A DNA stretch of 64,000 nt from Arthrobacter woluwensis (GTDB lineage Bacteria > Actinomycetota > Actinomycetes > Actinomycetales > Micrococcaceae), in NCBI RefSeq assembly GCF_900105345.1, contig NZ_FNSN01000003.1, positions 2,604,001 through 2,668,000 of the forward strand, read 5' to 3'. The position numbers were made by a program, and so were the translations under genes. Within the stretch, counting starts at the first letter, position 1. Every line of letters starts with the position of its first letter. Positions 1 through 8,966 of this stretch are shown here, piece by piece. The notes under the pieces were generated by a model. It was given only the letters and a program-made list of their open reading frames with translations. It had not been told where the DNA came from and made no database searches.

Positions 1-678
1 TACGGGGCGCGTGTGGTCCGCGTGCCGACGCCCGAGGACGGCAACCGCCTGCGCGCCCGAGTCCTCAAGGTCGCCGAACTGCTGGAGAAGATCCCCGGCG
101 CCGTCACCACGAATCAATACGGCAACGCCGACAACGCCCGCGCCCACGATCTCACCACCATGCCCGAGTTCGTCGCCGCTCTCGGCGCACCGCCGGACCG
201 GATGTACGTCGCGGTGAGCACCACGGGCACGCTGCTCGGATGCCAGCGGGCCATTGAACGGGCGGGATGGCCGACCGTGCTGGTCGCCGTGGACGCCGCG
301 GGGTCGGTGCTGTTCGACGGCGAGCGCGGCGAACGCCGCCTGCCCGGCTTGGGTGCCGGATTCGTGACCGAGCTGTCCCGGCACGCGCGCCCGGAGGCAG
401 TGCGCCGGATCTCGGAGCTCGACATGGTGAAGGGCTGCCGCATGCTCGCACGACGCGAGGGCATCCTCGCCGGCGCCTCGACGGGCGCGATCGTCGCCGC
501 CATCGGCCAGGACCTCGAGTCGCTGGACGCCGGCACCACGGTGGGCATGCTCGTCCACGACGGCGGGCTGCCGTACCTGCCGACCGTGTACGACGACGAG
601 TGGGTCGCGGGAAACCTGGGTGACGTCGGCGCGGTCGAGGCCGCCTTGGAGCGGGCGAACCCGTTCAGCACTCGATGA
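1..678 (+). CDS. SbnA/cysteine-synthase-like PLP enzyme, 3' part (5' end outside window)
   Basis: The frame is open from the first base of the window, so the N-terminal region that should hold the PLP lysine is missing; 225 codons remain. Visible motifs belong to fold-type II cysteine-synthase relatives: a phosphate-loop-like STTGTLLG, then VAVDAAGSVLF, LPGLGAG and the late EGILAGASTGAIVAAI segment. In staphyloferrin B synthesis the homologue SbnA joins O-phospho-serine and glutamate on the way to 2,3-diaminopropionate. The stop overlaps the next start (ATGA at 675-678), so translation is coupled to the FAD protein. The neighbours, an FAD protein and a Y4yA-type decarboxylase, favour a diamino-acid or siderophore role over housekeeping cysteine synthesis. 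That role is inferred, because the active-site half lies outside the window. Confidence 0.75.
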   Translation, partial: YGARVVRVPTPEDGNRLRARVLKVAELLEKIPGAVTTNQYGNADNARAHDLTTMPEFVAALGAPPDRMYVAVSTTGTLLGCQRAIERAGWPTVLVAVDAAGSVLFDGERGERRLPGLGAGFVTELSRHARPEAVRRISELDMVKGCRMLARREGILAGASTGAIVAAIGQDLESLDAGTTVGMLVHDGGLPYLPTVYDDEWVAGNLGDVGAVEAALERANPFSTR

Positions 679-2297
679 CGGCGCCCCTCCCCACCCACAC
701 CACGGCCTGGTGCGACGTCCTGTTCGTCGGGGCCGGGCCCAAGGCTCTCGCGGCGGTCGCCGAGCTGGACACTCGCCTGGCCGAGCTCGGCCCGCGACCG
801 CGCCCCCTGCGGGTCACCCTGTGCGATCCGGCCCGGCCCGGGCCCGGCGCGGTCTGGGATCCGGAGCAGCCCGCGCACCTGCGGATGAACGTGGACGCCA
901 GGATCGTGGACCTGAGCTGCCCCGCCGTCCCGGAGTCCTACCGCGCGTGGGAACAGCGACTCTTCCCCGAAACGGCCGGCGAGACCTTTCCGCCCCGCAC
1001 CCAGGTGGGTCGCTATCTCAGCTGGGCGTTTGAGCGTCTCGCAGCCTCGCCGCGCCTCGAGCTCCGGCACGGCGCGGGGCGCGTGAGCGAGGTGACGCGG
1101 GACGGGGACTACTGGCTCGTCACTGCCCGCACCCCAGCGGGGCCGGCTTCCTGGCGGGCCCCCGTCGTCGTGCTCTGCACCGGGCACGCCGACTCCGGCG
1201 GCGTGGATCACCGGCGCGTCGCCTCCGGGGAGGGCACGGATCCCTCGGCCCCGCTGACCGTGACCGGCGCCGCCCTCACGGCGATCGACGTCGTGCTGGA
1301 CGTGACGGAAGGCCGCGGTGGCGCCTGGCGCCGGACCCCCGGGAACGCACTGGAGTACGTCGCGTCGGGCGCGGAGCCTCGGCTGATCACGCTGACCTCC
1401 CGTTCCGGGGAGATGATGCTGCCCAAACCGGCCACCGACCAGCGTCACGTCCTCGACGCCGTCCAGGGTGTGACCGCGGCGCTGCCCACGGGGGGTGAGC
1501 CCGACGACGCCTGGTGGATGACACTCGCCGAGGGGGCGAGCGCCGCGGCGAGGACCGCCGGCGTCGACCTCGACGCGCCTGCGCTGCTGGACCATCTGGA
1601 TCATGGGACGCCGGGCGGTCCCGCAGCCGAACAATGGGTGCACGGCCTGGCACGAGCGCACGGAATGCTCGACGGCGACCCCGCCTGGTGGTGGGGCCGC
1701 GCCTGGTCCGCCGGCTATCGGGATGTCGTGCGGTCGTTGGAGCGCGGCGCGCGGACCCCTGAGCTCTGGGACCTCTGGAGACGCCGGGCGGCGCGCCTGG
1801 AGAAATGGGCGTTCGGCCCTCCCCCGGCCACCGCCGCGAAACTGCTGGCCCTGCACCAGGCCGGCCTCCTGCAGGTCCGCAGCGACGCGGGCTCCCCCGG
1901 CCTCGCCGGTTCCGAGTCCCCCGTCACCACGGTCCGCGCGGTCACGGCCGGCCCCGGCGTCCTCACCGGACCGGCCGAGACACTAGGCCCCGTTTCTGCT
2001 CACGACGACCTCTGGGCCTCTCTGCTGTCCCGTGGGGACGTGACGGTCCGCCGCGGCGAGCGCGGCGTGCTCACCCGCCCGGACGGCGTGTGCGTGACGC
2101 GGTCGGGCCACCCGTCCTCCGGTCTCGCCGCCCTTGGCCGGCCGACCGAGGACCCGGTGATCGGTCACGACACGCTCAACAGGACACTCCATCAGGACAG
2201 CGAACGCTGGTCCCGGGCGGTCGCGGAATGGGTCCTCGGAGCCCGGACCCCCATCGCCACCCTCCCCTTCCCCGATCACGAACGGAACTCACGATGA
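675..2297 (+). CDS. FAD/NAD(P)-binding protein of a siderophore-type operon
   Basis: 540 residues. An N-terminal dinucleotide-binding motif, VGAGPKAL at about residues 18-25, and a later VVVLCTGHADSGG strand-turn place it among FAD/NAD(P)-binding proteins with a Rossmann fold, of the pfam13454-like kind. The substrate is not recognisable. The start is the ATG inside the ATGA overlap with the SbnA-like gene, and the stop lies inside the ATGA overlap with the downstream decarboxylase, so the three genes form one tightly coupled unit. By position it could supply the oxidative step that SbnB performs in staphyloferrin B synthesis, or an N-hydroxylation; both are guesses. No signal peptide or membrane segment is visible. 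Confidence 0.7.
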   Translation: MTAPLPTHTTAWCDVLFVGAGPKALAAVAELDTRLAELGPRPRPLRVTLCDPARPGPGAVWDPEQPAHLRMNVDARIVDLSCPAVPESYRAWEQRLFPETAGETFPPRTQVGRYLSWAFERLAASPRLELRHGAGRVSEVTRDGDYWLVTARTPAGPASWRAPVVVLCTGHADSGGVDHRRVASGEGTDPSAPLTVTGAALTAIDVVLDVTEGRGGAWRRTPGNALEYVASGAEPRLITLTSRSGEMMLPKPATDQRHVLDAVQGVTAALPTGGEPDDAWWMTLAEGASAAARTAGVDLDAPALLDHLDHGTPGGPAAEQWVHGLARAHGMLDGDPAWWWGRAWSAGYRDVVRSLERGARTPELWDLWRRRAARLEKWAFGPPPATAAKLLALHQAGLLQVRSDAGSPGLAGSESPVTTVRAVTAGPGVLTGPAETLGPVSAHDDLWASLLSRGDVTVRRGERGVLTRPDGVCVTRSGHPSSGLAALGRPTEDPVIGHDTLNRTLHQDSERWSRAVAEWVLGARTPIATLPFPDHERNSR

Positions 2298-3679
2298 CGA
2301 CCTTGTGCCATGGACTCCCGCCGTTGACCGGCCGGACCGAACCCTGGATGGAACAGCTGCTCGCCGATCCGGACCGGTGTGCGGCCCTGCTGGCGGATCA
2401 CGGATCGGCACTGAACCTGCTGGACTTCGGTCCGCTCCACCGCAATATCGGCGAGCTGACGCGCGCAGGCGCCGAGCTCGGTGTCGACGTCGCGGTGTTC
2501 GTCGCCCGGAAGGCCAATAAGGCGCTCTCCCTCATCCCCGCCGCTGTCGACGCCGGGGCGGGGCTCGACGTCGCGTCGTTCGCCGAGCTGCAGCAGTGCC
2601 TCGACAGGGGCGTCGACGCGGGACGGATCATCGTGACCGCCGCGGTGAAGGACACCGCTCTTCTGACCTTGGCGGTGGGTTCCGGGGTCACGGTCAGCCT
2701 CGACAATCCCGACGAGACGGCCGATGTCGAGGCCATCGCGGCGGACCTGGGGATCCGGGCCCGCGTCGCCCTTCGTCTCGCCGTGACCCACCCCGACGTC
2801 CCGCCGACCCGGTTCGGACTCACGGCCGATTCCTGGCTCGCCTTCCTGAAGGACCACGGCGAACTGCTGGACATCGAAGGACTTCACTTCCACCTCAACG
2901 GCTACGACCGAGACCACCGCGTCCTGGCCCTGGCCGAGGCGTGCAGCCTCGTCGACCGGCTCCGGGCGGCGGGACACCCGGTCGGGTACATCGACATGGG
3001 CGGCGGGATCCCCATGAGTTACCTCGACGACGAAGAGTCGTGGCGGGCTTTCTGGCAGGCGCTGGCGGCGGACACCGGTGGGGTGCTGACCTGGCGCGGC
3101 GACCGTCTCGGACTCACGGACCCCACACTGGATTGCCCGTCCGGAGCCCTCTATCCCTACTGGCAGCGCGAGACCCGCGGAGCCTGGCTGTCCGCGCTCC
3201 TGAGCACACCGGTCGATGGGACCACTCCGGCGGAACTCCTGACATCACGGGGGCTTCAGCTGCGGTGCGAGCCGGGGCGCTCCGTGCTTGACGGATGCGG
3301 CATGACGCTCGCCGAGGTCGCCTTCCGCAAGACGACGAGCGACGGCGTGCCGCTCGTCGGGCTGCGGATGAACCGGACGCAGATGCGCTCGACGTCGGCC
3401 GACGTCCTGATCGATCCGCGCTGGCTGCGCCCCTCCGGAGCCGGCGCCCCGTCCGCTCCCGGTGAGGGGTTCCTGGTCGGCGCGTACTGCATCGAGGAGG
3501 AGCTCCTCCTCCGCAGGCGGCTGGTCTTCCCCGAAGGCGTCGCGCGAGGAGACATCGCCGTGTTCCTCAACACTGCGGGGTATCTCATGCACATCCTGGA
3601 AAGCCCGTCCCACCAGCTGCCACTCGCGCAGAATCTCGTGCACCGGGACGGCGCCTGGATCCCGGATGGCGAATCCTGA
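2294..3679 (+). CDS. Y4yA-family PLP-dependent decarboxylase-like enzyme
   Basis: 461 residues, similar throughout to the ornithine/diaminopimelate decarboxylase superfamily (fold type III, alanine-racemase-like barrel plus C-terminal beta domain). The expected PLP lysine is in VARKANKAL (Lys73). The glycine-rich phosphate site reads YIDMGGGIP, and the C-terminal active-site cysteine region reads GAYCIEEELL. The best family match from memory is the Y4yA group, first named from Rhizobium NGR234, where y4yA sits beside a cysteine-synthase-like gene and an IucA/IucC synthetase gene. Start ATG 2294 overlaps the previous stop. It probably decarboxylates an amino-acid-derived intermediate to a polyamine-like unit; the substrate is not predictable from sequence alone. 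Confidence 0.8.
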   Translation: MTTLCHGLPPLTGRTEPWMEQLLADPDRCAALLADHGSALNLLDFGPLHRNIGELTRAGAELGVDVAVFVARKANKALSLIPAAVDAGAGLDVASFAELQQCLDRGVDAGRIIVTAAVKDTALLTLAVGSGVTVSLDNPDETADVEAIAADLGIRARVALRLAVTHPDVPPTRFGLTADSWLAFLKDHGELLDIEGLHFHLNGYDRDHRVLALAEACSLVDRLRAAGHPVGYIDMGGGIPMSYLDDEESWRAFWQALAADTGGVLTWRGDRLGLTDPTLDCPSGALYPYWQRETRGAWLSALLSTPVDGTTPAELLTSRGLQLRCEPGRSVLDGCGMTLAEVAFRKTTSDGVPLVGLRMNRTQMRSTSADVLIDPRWLRPSGAGAPSAPGEGFLVGAYCIEEELLLRRRLVFPEGVARGDIAVFLNTAGYLMHILESPSHQLPLAQNLVHRDGAWIPDGES

Positions 3680-4309
3680 GAATGACGGGACGGTGCGGCC
3701 TCGAAAATCGTTGCATTGACGATCGATCTTGAGTGTCAGTGCCGAGCTGTAGAACTGTTCGGGTCGATGGCTTGTTCGTTCTGGGACAAACCATCGCAAT
3801 TCCTGTTGCTCAAGCACCGTCAGCGGCCCGGAGGCCCACGAAAACCAATGTCTCAATTCACGCGCCTGAATCCGGACGAGTCACGTCAACTGAATCATTC
3901 GTCATAGGCCTGATGCCGTGTGACCGAGAGTTTCCCCGTGGGAGAATCGCCGAATTCCCCGGAGCCCCTTTCCTTGAATCCGCGCTGCGCCGCCCCGTTC
4001 CGGCATTCCTCACCCATCTCCTCGGGAATCGGAACGCGCGAGAGAGGCCGGGAATCTCCAGCAGGAAGACAAAACACGCCAGGGCCGCATCCCCGTCCCG
4101 ACCGACCATGTCGGAGGGGGTGACCTGGTCTGCTACGCCGTCGGGGCGCTCCCAGATATCCGCAACCGAAACAGAATGGGATGACAGAAAAGGCAGTCCG
4201 CGCCTCGTCCTTGCAACCCGCACTCGATGAAATCCGATAACAGAGACTTTTCGGTATTCCATGCAGCATCCTGTCGGATCCGCCCGCAATGTTAGGCCCC
4301 CTTTGATGA

Positions 4310-4340
4310 TTGGCAGAAATAGCTGACATGCCCTTATAGT
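4310..4340 (+). promoter_or_regulatory. Candidate sigma-70-type promoter for the SipW pair
   Basis: TTGGCA at 4310-4315 and TATAGT at 4335-4340 are separated by 19 bases, longer than the ideal 17. Transcription from here would give a leader of about 100 bases before the TTG start at 4449. Confidence 0.45.
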
Positions 4341-4361
4341 TCACACGAGTATTGTGAGAAC
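4339..4361. promoter_or_regulatory. Imperfect palindrome over the predicted transcription start
   Basis: GTTCACAC and TTGTGAGAAC form an inverted repeat with a single bulge around a 5-base centre, overlapping the end of the -10 box. Its position suits a repressor operator; the regulator is unknown. Confidence 0.35.
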
Positions 4362-4448
4362 TTTTGCCGTGCCGGGCGACTCCGCCGCAGCGCACCGCGG
4401 GTTCATTGAAGGGCCGCACGGAATGCCGCCCGTTTCTTGGAGGAAACC

Positions 4449-5105
4449 TTGAAGTCTGATTCGATCACCCCTGCCCGCAAGAGCCGTCTGCGCCGTAGTC
4501 TGCCCATCGTGATCGCCGGCGCCGTCGGCTCGGTCGCGCTGGCTCTCAGCATGTCGCCGACCCTGGCCGCGTTCACCGCGTCGATCACCAACAGCACCGA
4601 CACCGCCGGCCTCGGCAGCCTGTCGATGCAGGAGGCGAACCAGGCCGGCACCATCCTGTGCAACAGCACCGATGGCGGCTCGATCTCCACCAACACCGCG
4701 ACCTGCGCGACGATCAACAAGTACGGCGGCAACCTGGCCATGGTGCCCGGCCAGACCGTGTCGACCCAGATCACCATCAAGAACACCGGCACCGTCGCGG
4801 CGTCGGCCTTCAACCTCAGCCCGGCCGCCTGCGCGCAGAGCAACAACGGCCCGGTCAACGGCACGGCCACCGACCTGTGCTCCAAGGTGACCCTCGTGGT
4901 GACCTCCGGTTCCAGCACGATCTACAGCGGCACCCTGGCCGCCTTCAACGCACCGGTGGACATCCTGGCGAAGACCGCGGCTTCCTCCGTTCCGGCCGGC
5001 ACCACGGTCCCCTTCACGTTCGCCGTGACGGTTCCCGCGGCCACGGGCAACACCTACTCCGGCCTGCAGCTGAGCCAGCCGCTGACCTGGACGTTCTCCT
5101 CCTGA
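4449..5105 (+). CDS. SipW-dependent-type exported protein (TasA/camelysin-like)
   Basis: 218 residues. The start is TTG 4449, chosen because GGAGGA at 4439-4444 sits at the right distance; an in-frame TTG at 4437 lies on the Shine-Dalgarno itself. A basic N-terminus (RKSRLRRS) is followed by a hydrophobic segment at about residues 18-41 and the motif AAFTASITNSTDTAG, which fits the signal type cut by SipW-class peptidases. The mature part is rich in Ser, Thr, Asn and Ala, with four cysteines and predicted beta structure, and lacks a membrane anchor. In Bacillus such substrates (TasA, camelysin) form surface fibres or coats. The next gene, 11 bases downstream, encodes a SipW-type peptidase, so enzyme and substrate are probably co-expressed. 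Fibre formation is inference. Confidence 0.75.
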   Translation: MKSDSITPARKSRLRRSLPIVIAGAVGSVALALSMSPTLAAFTASITNSTDTAGLGSLSMQEANQAGTILCNSTDGGSISTNTATCATINKYGGNLAMVPGQTVSTQITIKNTGTVAASAFNLSPAACAQSNNGPVNGTATDLCSKVTLVVTSGSSTIYSGTLAAFNAPVDILAKTAASSVPAGTTVPFTFAVTVPAATGNTYSGLQLSQPLTWTFSS

Positions 5106-5116
5106 GGGTCTGTCCT

Positions 5117-6808
5117 TTGAGCATTCTGGTTCGCAGACGCCCGGCTCTCGCCCTCTGGGGGGCGGGGGCCGGGATTCTGTTCGTCATCGGCGTCGCTGTG
5201 TTCCTCCTGAGCGGGTACCGCGTCTTCGCGGTCACCACGCCCAGCATGGGCACGACGCTGCCCGTCGGCTCCCTGGTGGTGGTCCATCCCCAGCCGGCGT
5301 ACGACGTCGGGGAGATCGCGACGTTCCGCGTGGACAATCGCGTCTACACGCACCGGATCATCGCCGAGACGCCTCAGCGGCTGACCACCAAGGGTGATCT
5401 GAACGGCGCGGTCGACGGCTGGCGCGTGCCCACCGATGACGTCGTCGGCTCCGTCGTGTGGAGCAGCCGCGGACTCGGCTGGTTCGCCAGGGCCCTCCCC
5501 TGGCTGCTCATCGGTGGTCTGATCGTCGAGGTGCTCGCGCGCTCCCGCCGGGGCGACGCCGTGTGGAAGCAGAGCGTCCGGCTGGGCGGCGGCTCACTCG
5601 TCGTCGCCGCGATCTCGCTGTGGCTCCGCCCGTGGACCAATATGCAGATGCTCGGGTACCGTCCCGCCGACTCCCGCGATGGTGTGCTCATGCATGTCGT
5701 CAACACCGGACTCTTCCCCATGAGCGCCGGCGACCAGCGGCTCAGCAGCGGGCAGGACGCCGTGACCCAGGTGACGACCACGAACGCCTCGGGCCACTAC
5801 GTCATCAATCCCCTGCCGGCCCTTGAGTGGTGGCAGCAGGCGCTCGTGATCGTCGTCTGTCTCGTGCCGCTGCTGGCAGCGCTCGTGATCCGGCCCGCCG
5901 TGGCCGGAGTCGCACCGGAAGGTGACGACGACGGCCAGGACTCCCGGACCCGCCGTCGCGGGGTGATCCTCCTCGCGGTCATCGCGGCACTCACGGCACT
6001 CGCCGTCGCGCTCGTCAATTCGCTGAGCACCCATGGCGCCTTCGCCGCCACGGTGCAGAACAGCACGGACACCTCCGGCACCCGCACCTTCTTCACCTGC
6101 AAGCAGGCGGAGTCGAGCCTCGGGTCCGCCTCGACCTACGGGGCGTACGCCCTGGCGGCGGGTGCGGCACGAAGCGAGAGCGACTTCTCCGGCAGTGGCC
6201 GTACTGCCACATACCTGATCACGCCCACGACGACGTCGTCCATCGGCTGCGCGCGTGACACGCCCGCCGTCTCGGCATCCTTCGCCGGCAACCAGTGCCT
6301 GTCGATCCCCGGACTCAACGCGGGTCCGAACACCTTCTCCCTGGAGGCGTGGTTCCGGACCACCTCGACGAGCAACGGCAAGATCATCGGATTCGGCACC
6401 GCCACCAACAGCAGCGCCGACGCCAACAACGACCGCCACCTCTACCTGGACAACACCGGCCGGATCGTCTTCGGGGTGTACCCCAACGCGGTGCGGACGC
6501 TGTCCACGGCGGCGGGCAAGAGTTACGCCGACGGCGCCTGGCACCACACGGTCGCGGTGCTCTCCTCGGCCGGCATGCGGCTCTATGTGGATGGGGTGCT
6601 CGTCGGCTCCAACACCGCCGTCACCAACGGGGAGGCCTACAACGGCTACTGGAAGGTCGGCTGCGGAACGCTCGCCGGCTGGGCGAACGGCGACGGGACC
6701 GGCTACAACGGGCCATCCTACTTCACCGGTTCGATCCAGTACGCGGCCGTCTACACCACGGCGCTGACCGCGGCCCAGGTCTCCAGTCACTACGACGCCG
6801 GCCGCTAG
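5117..6808 (+). CDS. SipW-type signal peptidase fused to a LamG-like domain
   Basis: 563 residues from TTG 5117, preceded by GAGGG at 5104. The N-terminal half is a membrane S26B (SipW/ER-type) signal peptidase: a hydrophobic anchor at about 11-32, Ser43 in TTPSMGTTLP, His79 in VYTHRII (His replaces the bacterial Lys) and Asp94 in TKGDLN. Further hydrophobic segments lie near 127-141, 158-170 and 241-258. After a basic RTRRRG, a second signal-like segment at about 283-303 ends in GAFAATVQNSTDTSG (307-321), closely matching the exported protein upstream. Residues 375-563 form a LamG/concanavalin-like domain (SLEAWFRT, WHHTVAVLSS, LYVDGVLVG) with paired cysteines. The layout suggests a peptidase carrying a releasable adhesin-like passenger. 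The fusion is one uninterrupted frame. Confidence 0.75.
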   Translation: MSILVRRRPALALWGAGAGILFVIGVAVFLLSGYRVFAVTTPSMGTTLPVGSLVVVHPQPAYDVGEIATFRVDNRVYTHRIIAETPQRLTTKGDLNGAVDGWRVPTDDVVGSVVWSSRGLGWFARALPWLLIGGLIVEVLARSRRGDAVWKQSVRLGGGSLVVAAISLWLRPWTNMQMLGYRPADSRDGVLMHVVNTGLFPMSAGDQRLSSGQDAVTQVTTTNASGHYVINPLPALEWWQQALVIVVCLVPLLAALVIRPAVAGVAPEGDDDGQDSRTRRRGVILLAVIAALTALAVALVNSLSTHGAFAATVQNSTDTSGTRTFFTCKQAESSLGSASTYGAYALAAGAARSESDFSGSGRTATYLITPTTTSSIGCARDTPAVSASFAGNQCLSIPGLNAGPNTFSLEAWFRTTSTSNGKIIGFGTATNSSADANNDRHLYLDNTGRIVFGVYPNAVRTLSTAAGKSYADGAWHHTVAVLSSAGMRLYVDGVLVGSNTAVTNGEAYNGYWKVGCGTLAGWANGDGTGYNGPSYFTGSIQYAAVYTTALTAAQVSSHYDAGR

Positions 6809-6901
6809 CCGGGCGCCGGTGCGGGCCCACCGGAGCGGTGTGCGGCACGCCACGGAGGCCAGACCTTGTCCTCACCGTTTGCGGGTGCCAGGGTGGGGAT
6901 C

Positions 6902-7901
6902 ATGAGCGATACGGCATCTGACGACCAGAACGCGGGCCCCGCGACGATGAAAGCCGCCGGCCAGGAGCGCTTCGGCGGCCCCGAGGAGATCCACGAGATC
7001 ACCCTCCCCCGCCCGAAGCCCGGAATCAGCGAGATCCTGGTGCGCGTCCATGCGGCGGGCATCAACCCGACCGACTGGAAGCACCGCGCGGGCCAGTCGT
7101 GGTTCCCGGAGCCCTCGGTGCCGCTGGGCTGGGACGTCTCCGGTGTCGTCGAAGCCGTGGGGCTCGGCTCCACGCTGTTCGAACCCGGCGATGAGGTGTT
7201 CGGCATGCTGCCCTACCCGCACGGCGTCGGGTCCCACGCCGAATACGTCGTCGGCCCCACTCGCGCGTTCGTGCGCAAGCCCGCGGAGATCGACCACATC
7301 CAGGCCGGCGCGCTTCCTCTCGCCGCGCTCACGGCGTGGCAGGCGCTGGTCGACACGGCCGGCGTCGCGCCCGGTGACAGGGTGCTGATCCATGCCGCGG
7401 CAGGTGGGGTGGGCCACTTGGCGGTGCAGATCGCCAAGGCCCGCGGCGCCTACGTGATCGGCACGGCGAGCGCCCCCCAAGCACGGACTCCTGCGCGAGC
7501 TGGGCGCCGACGAGACCATCGACTACCGCGAGACCGACTTCGCCGAAGCCGTCCACGACGTGGACGTCGTGCTCGACACGATCGGCGGCGACTACCAGCT
7601 GCGGTCACTCCGGACTCTGCGACCTGGAGGAATCCTCGTCTCCACCCTGCCGCGACCTGCGAAAGGACTGCGTGAGGAGGCCGACCGTCTCGGCGTGCGC
7701 GTCAAGCTCATCCTCGTGGAAGCCGACCATGCCGGCATGCAGGCGATCGCTGATCTGGCGGCCGAGGGCGCACTGAAGGCCACGATCGCCGGCACCTTCC
7801 CCCTCGCGGAGGCTGCCAAGGCCCACGAGGCCGGGGAAACGGACCACACCACCGGCAAGCTCGTCATCGTCATGGACGAGGGCAGGGGCTCCGGGGACTG
7901 A
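6902..7901 (+). pseudogene. Zinc-free MDR-family NADP-dependent oxidoreductase, frameshifted
   Basis: Two adjacent frames together make one medium-chain dehydrogenase/quinone oxidoreductase. The first runs from MSDTASDD through the substrate-domain motifs AGINPTDWK and GWDVSGVVEAVG and the nucleotide loop HAAAGGVGHLAVQIAK. It then loses frame at a run of six C at 7473-7478. Removing one C restores GTASAPKHGLLRELGADETIDY and joins the second frame (VDVVLDTIGGDY ... TTGKLVIVMDEG), which ends at 7901. ATG 6902 follows GGTGGGG; a TTG at 6866 after GGAGG is an alternative start. The break is either a real mutation or a sequencing error in a homopolymer. The catalysed reaction in this family is NADPH-dependent reduction of quinones or enones. 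Confidence 0.75.
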
Positions 7902-7943
7902 GCCGGGAGGTCCGCCGCAACACCCGCGGCGCTCGGCGATCCG

Positions 7944-8966
7944 TCAGCCGAGTGCGCGGGGGTGGGCTGCCGCGTACACCTCACGCAAGGTGTCGGCGGT
8001 GACCAGGGTGTAGATCTGCGTGGTGGTGACGGACGCGTGGCCGAGGAGTTCCTGGACCACGCGCACGTCCGCGCCTCCCTCGAGCAGGTGGGTGGCGAAG
8101 GAGTGCCGGAGCGTGTGGGGCGAGATGTCGCGCTCGATGCCGGCTCGTTCCGCGGCGGCCTTCAGGATCGCCCAGGCACTCTGCCTGCTGATCCTGCTCC
8201 CCCGCACGTTCAGGAACAGGGCGGGCGTGCCCTTGCCTTTCGCCGCGAGAACGGGCCGTCCGCGCACCAGGTACGCCTCGAGCGCCCGGGCCGCGTAACT
8301 GCCCAAGGGCACGACCCGCTCCTTCGAGCCTTTGCCGAAGAGCCGCACCAGAGCCGGGCCGTCCGATTCCTCGCCCGCGAGCGCCAGATCATCCACATCC
8401 AGCCCGACGGCCTCGCTGATCCGGGCGCCGGTGGAGTACAGGAATTCCAGCAGGGCCGCATCCCGAAGCCCGGCGGGCGTGTCGGTGACGGCGGCGTCGA
8501 GGATGCGTTCGACCTCCGAGAACGGGATCGCCTTCGGCAGCCGCTTACCGGGCATGGGCGGGCGGACCTCATGGGCGGGATCGTTCACGGTGAGCCCCTC
8601 GAGAGCCCAGAACTTGTGGAGGCCCCGGACCGCGACGATGGTCCGCGCCGCCGACCTGACGCCGAGCGCCGTGCCGCCGTCCGCGCCGTCGTGCAGGGCC
8701 TGGGCGAAGGCACTCACATCTCCGCGCTCGATGGCCTGAGGCTCGGCCAGGCCCTCGCCTGCCAGGAACCGGGCGTAGCGGTTGAGGTCGCGCTCATAGG
8801 ACTGCAGGGTGTTCTGCGCGAGGCCGCGTTCCACGGAGAGATGCTGGAGATACTGCCGGATGGCGCGCTCGACGGCGGTCGCCGGCGTCGTCTGTTTCGC
8901 GGCCGCCTCGACGGCGGCCGTCCCCGGGCCCGCCGCCGTCTCAGGGCCGGCGCTCGGGGCGCTCAC
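7944..8966 (-). CDS. xerD: Site-specific tyrosine recombinase XerD
   Basis: 340 residues from GTG 8966, which overlaps the nudix stop (GTGA). The SAM-like core-binding domain (about 30-120) contains [17 protein letters not shown]. The catalytic domain has Arg in [12 protein letters not shown], Lys in [29 protein letters not shown] with the His-x-x-Arg pair, [14 protein letters not shown] with the final His, and the Tyr nucleophile. With XerC it resolves chromosome dimers at dif during division. It is the last gene of the nudix-xerD pair; the ParA/ScpAB genes that often follow xerD in actinobacteria are absent here. The 20-30 residues before the core domain are an Ala/Gly-rich, poorly conserved extension. 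Confidence 0.92.
   Translation of the reverse strand: MSAPSAGPETAAGPGTAAVEAAAKQTTPATAVERAIRQYLQHLSVERGLAQNTLQSYERDLNRYARFLAGEGLAEPQAIERGDVSAFAQALHDGADGGTALGVRSAARTIVAVRGLHKFWALEGLTVNDPAHEVRPPMPGKRLPKAIPFSEVERILDAAVTDTPAGLRDAALLEFLYSTGARISEAVGLDVDDLALAGEESDGPALVRLFGKGSKERVVPLGSYAARALEAYLVRGRPVLAAKGKGTPALFLNVRGSRISRQSAWAILKAAAERAGIERDISPHTLRHSFATHLLEGGADVRVVQELLGHASVTTTQIYTLVTADTLREVYAAAHPRALG

Larger units (their letters stand above)
3680..4448. other. Long intergenic region, lower GC, no credible gene
   Basis: About 770 bases between the siderophore-type operon and the SipW-type pair. Frames on both strands are short, overlap each other, lack ribosome-binding sites and encode no recognisable protein. 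The stretch is visibly less GC-rich than the flanking genes. The right end holds a candidate promoter and a palindrome that probably serve the gene at 4449. No clear terminator follows the stop at 3679. Confidence 0.6.

Noticed and set aside
3733-4419. Open frames of 140-175 codons on both strands in the intergenic region
   Set aside because: They overlap each other, show no ribosome-binding sites or codon bias and resemble no family I know.
7473-7560. Programmed ribosomal frameshift in the oxidoreductase
   Set aside because: No slippery-plus-pseudoknot layout is evident and the family is not known for recoding; mutation or read error is simpler.
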